From assembly GCF_020379485.1 (NCBI RefSeq), contig NC_063452.1, positions 58,363,338-58,427,337 of the forward strand: 64,000 nucleotides of DNA. Reading direction: 5' to 3'. The notes below the pieces were generated by a model. It saw only the letters and a list, made by a program, of their open reading frames with translations. It was not told the DNA's origin and searched no databases. The DNA is from Brassica napus. Taxonomy: Eukaryota; Streptophyta; Magnoliopsida; Brassicales; Brassicaceae. Positions 62,393 to 64,000 of this stretch are shown here, piece after piece (within the stretch, counting starts at the first letter, position 1; every line of letters starts with the position of its first letter). Both the position numbers and the translations under genes were made by a program.

Positions 62393-62680
62393 GCTTGAAG
62401 CCATAACTCCACATGGGATGAACAACAAGACATCGACACCGGTCAAACATTTTAAAATTTAAATTACTGCTTTCTACGTCAATTAAAAATGTCTACTCAT
62501 ATACTCTTTTATCCTAAAAAAAATCTTTGCTCAACCTAATATATTATTCAAATTTACTATATGGTTCATTCTACAATACACAAACAATAACTTCCAATTT
62601 CTAGTACTTAAAAATACCAAAAATTAAAAATTTACTTCAATTGAACATGTTATCCACGCGTAGCGCGGACCCGGCTCTAG

Positions 62681-63801
62681 TATTAATTAACAAAATCTTA
62701 CACATGTTGAATTGTTTCTCAATTAATATATAGGAGATTAGAGTAATCACATAAATCAACATAATATTGTTGTTTATTTATGGCAAATAAATCAAAATAA
62801 TTATTTTATTTATTTTATATGGTATATTTTAATATAAATATTTATTATTGAGACTTTTTACTCAAGTAGTTTTATTAACATTTGTATATTTGATGTAACA
62901 AAATAATTAAACCATTAATCCCAAAAAAAAATTGATGTGATATTTTTCGATGCAAATTTCAAAATTAAACTGTTAAGGTCTCAATACTCTTTCAATGCAA
63001 ATTTCAAAATCAACATATTTATGTATTTTAAACGGTACATAGTTTAATCTAAATAATATTAAATATATATATCCCATATATATATTATTTAATATGAATA
63101 TCTATTAAAGAAAAATTCATATTACTACAATTTTATGATTATTGTATCTTGTAATAACAAAAACAAATTAAGCCACTGATCACAAAAATTTTAAAGGGAT
63201 TTTTAACATTTTTTGTAATTTAAAATCACTTTAAAAATTCAAAATATAACATATAAGAAAATAAATAATTGTTTTTATTATATATTTAATGCGATTGTTT
63301 AATTTCTTTTAATAATATAAAATTTTAAAAAATAAGGAATGATACAAAAATTGTTATCAAATCTTTATTATTCATAATCATTAATTGTCATATATATGTT
63401 AATCATATTTGGTAACACCGTAGCTTTTATTTAAGAAACTAATACACATTTTTTTATTTTGTGTTAATATAATGTTCTTTAGCAATTGGATTTTGGACTT
63501 ACAAATTATTCAATTGATTGTTATGATGCCACGTAAACCAAATTGACATCATAATTAAGTGACACATCATTAAAATTGTTTTTGTAATTATTAAAAAATA
63601 AAGGTTACAACTTTTTAAATGATTCCAATTAATATATAGAGGATTCATATACCTAAAACAATTTATATCCTACATTTAAGAGCTCAATAACTATAAACCA
63701 GAGAAATATCGTGATTATAACCATAATAAAAACAAACTAAAATTTTCAGAGTAAAATAAAATCTGTTCAAATCGAACACAAATATCATAAAACATATATA
63801 C

Positions 63802-63845
<44 letters not shown>

Positions 63846-64000
63846 CATATCTATCTTATTAAAGTTGAAGTACAAATATGAACTAACTCTCAAAATAACC
63901 TTTTAACTGCACTTAATGCCACTAGAAATTAACTAATCCTAATTTATGGTTAAATCTCCGACCGTGTTTAAAACTTTGGTATTTAGAGAACCATATCCGA
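62681..64000. other. AT-rich sequence to the end of the window, no gene seen
   Basis: Very AT-rich, with a short direct repeat (TTTCGATGCAAATTTCAAAAT at about 62946, TTTCAATGCAAATTTCAAAAT at about 62990). No coding frame, RNA gene or element termini were recognised. Confidence 0.5.
63805..63842. repeat. (AT)n microsatellite
   Basis: A pure AT run of about 19 units. Confidence 0.95.

Larger units (their letters stand above)
59294..62680 (+). mobile_element. Helitron with RPA-like reading frame
   Basis: The 5' end TCCTACTATATAAAAGAAGC starts at 59294 after A. The 3' end is a hairpin (CCACGC-GTA-GCGCGG, 62654-62668, one mismatch), then ACCCGGCT and CTAG (62677-62680) before T. The element thus sits between host A and T, as Helitrons do, with no target duplication. 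It spans 3.39 kb. It encodes no Rep-helicase; the only recognisable frame is an RPA1-like protein. It is therefore non-autonomous. Between 60320 and 61600 nothing coding was seen. Confidence 0.85.

Overview
This is a plant nuclear window, and everything in it points to the Brassicaceae, most likely a Brassica or Raphanus type genome. Genes have short GT-AG introns. The intergenic DNA is AT-rich and full of nested transposons. The first 29 kb follow Arabidopsis thaliana chromosome 5 in reverse order (about At5g14690 down to At5g14545). That collinearity rests on my memory of the Arabidopsis gene order, not on an alignment.

Gene-dense half (1-29.5 kb). In order: a small Cys-rich plant-specific protein (+); a universal stress protein (+); an ARF1-class ADP-ribosylation factor (-); organellar peptide deformylase PDF1B (+); a GH28 polygalacturonase (-); a DRM2-type de novo DNA methyltransferase with three UBA domains (+); the tRNA m1A58 methyltransferase subunit TRM61 (-); a mitochondrial-type polynucleotide phosphorylase (+); a Core-2/I-branching (GT14-like) glycosyltransferase (+); and a MIR398 precursor (-). 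Six GTAC copper-response cores lie upstream of the MIR398 precursor. Exon joins were traced by hand. The predicted proteins have family-typical lengths (175, 181, 275, 437, 599, 320, 975 and 366 aa) with frames that close. Several genes expected between these in Arabidopsis are missing, as expected for a fractionated copy left by the Brassica-lineage genome triplication.

Repeat-rich half (29.7-64 kb). AT-rich sequence carries a Stowaway MITE, inverted and tandem repeats, and a decayed heavy-metal P1B-ATPase (HMA2/3/4-like) pseudogene. A tandem duplication of about 2.8 kb follows (36.7-39.4 and 39.5-42.6 kb). Its copies were colonised by different elements: a MITE-like insert in one; a Mutator-like MITE with a telomere-like inverted core, a LINE copy with a 14-bp target duplication, and a Copia element in the other. 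The Copia element (42,584-51,436) has a hAT-like insertion in its 5' LTR, and that insertion contains a CACTA element with a TNP (Transposase_24) gene. A ZIF1-like major facilitator gene (51.7-54.9 kb, -) is the only apparently intact gene here. The last 6 kb hold one complete Helitron with an RPA1-like reading frame and the terminus of a second Helitron in the opposite orientation.

The genes form no operon-like unit. The more notable signals are the MIR398 gene with its copper-response promoter, the three-level transposon nest datable by target duplications and LTR divergence, and the differing element content of the tandem duplication. I found no sign of a wholly new biological system.
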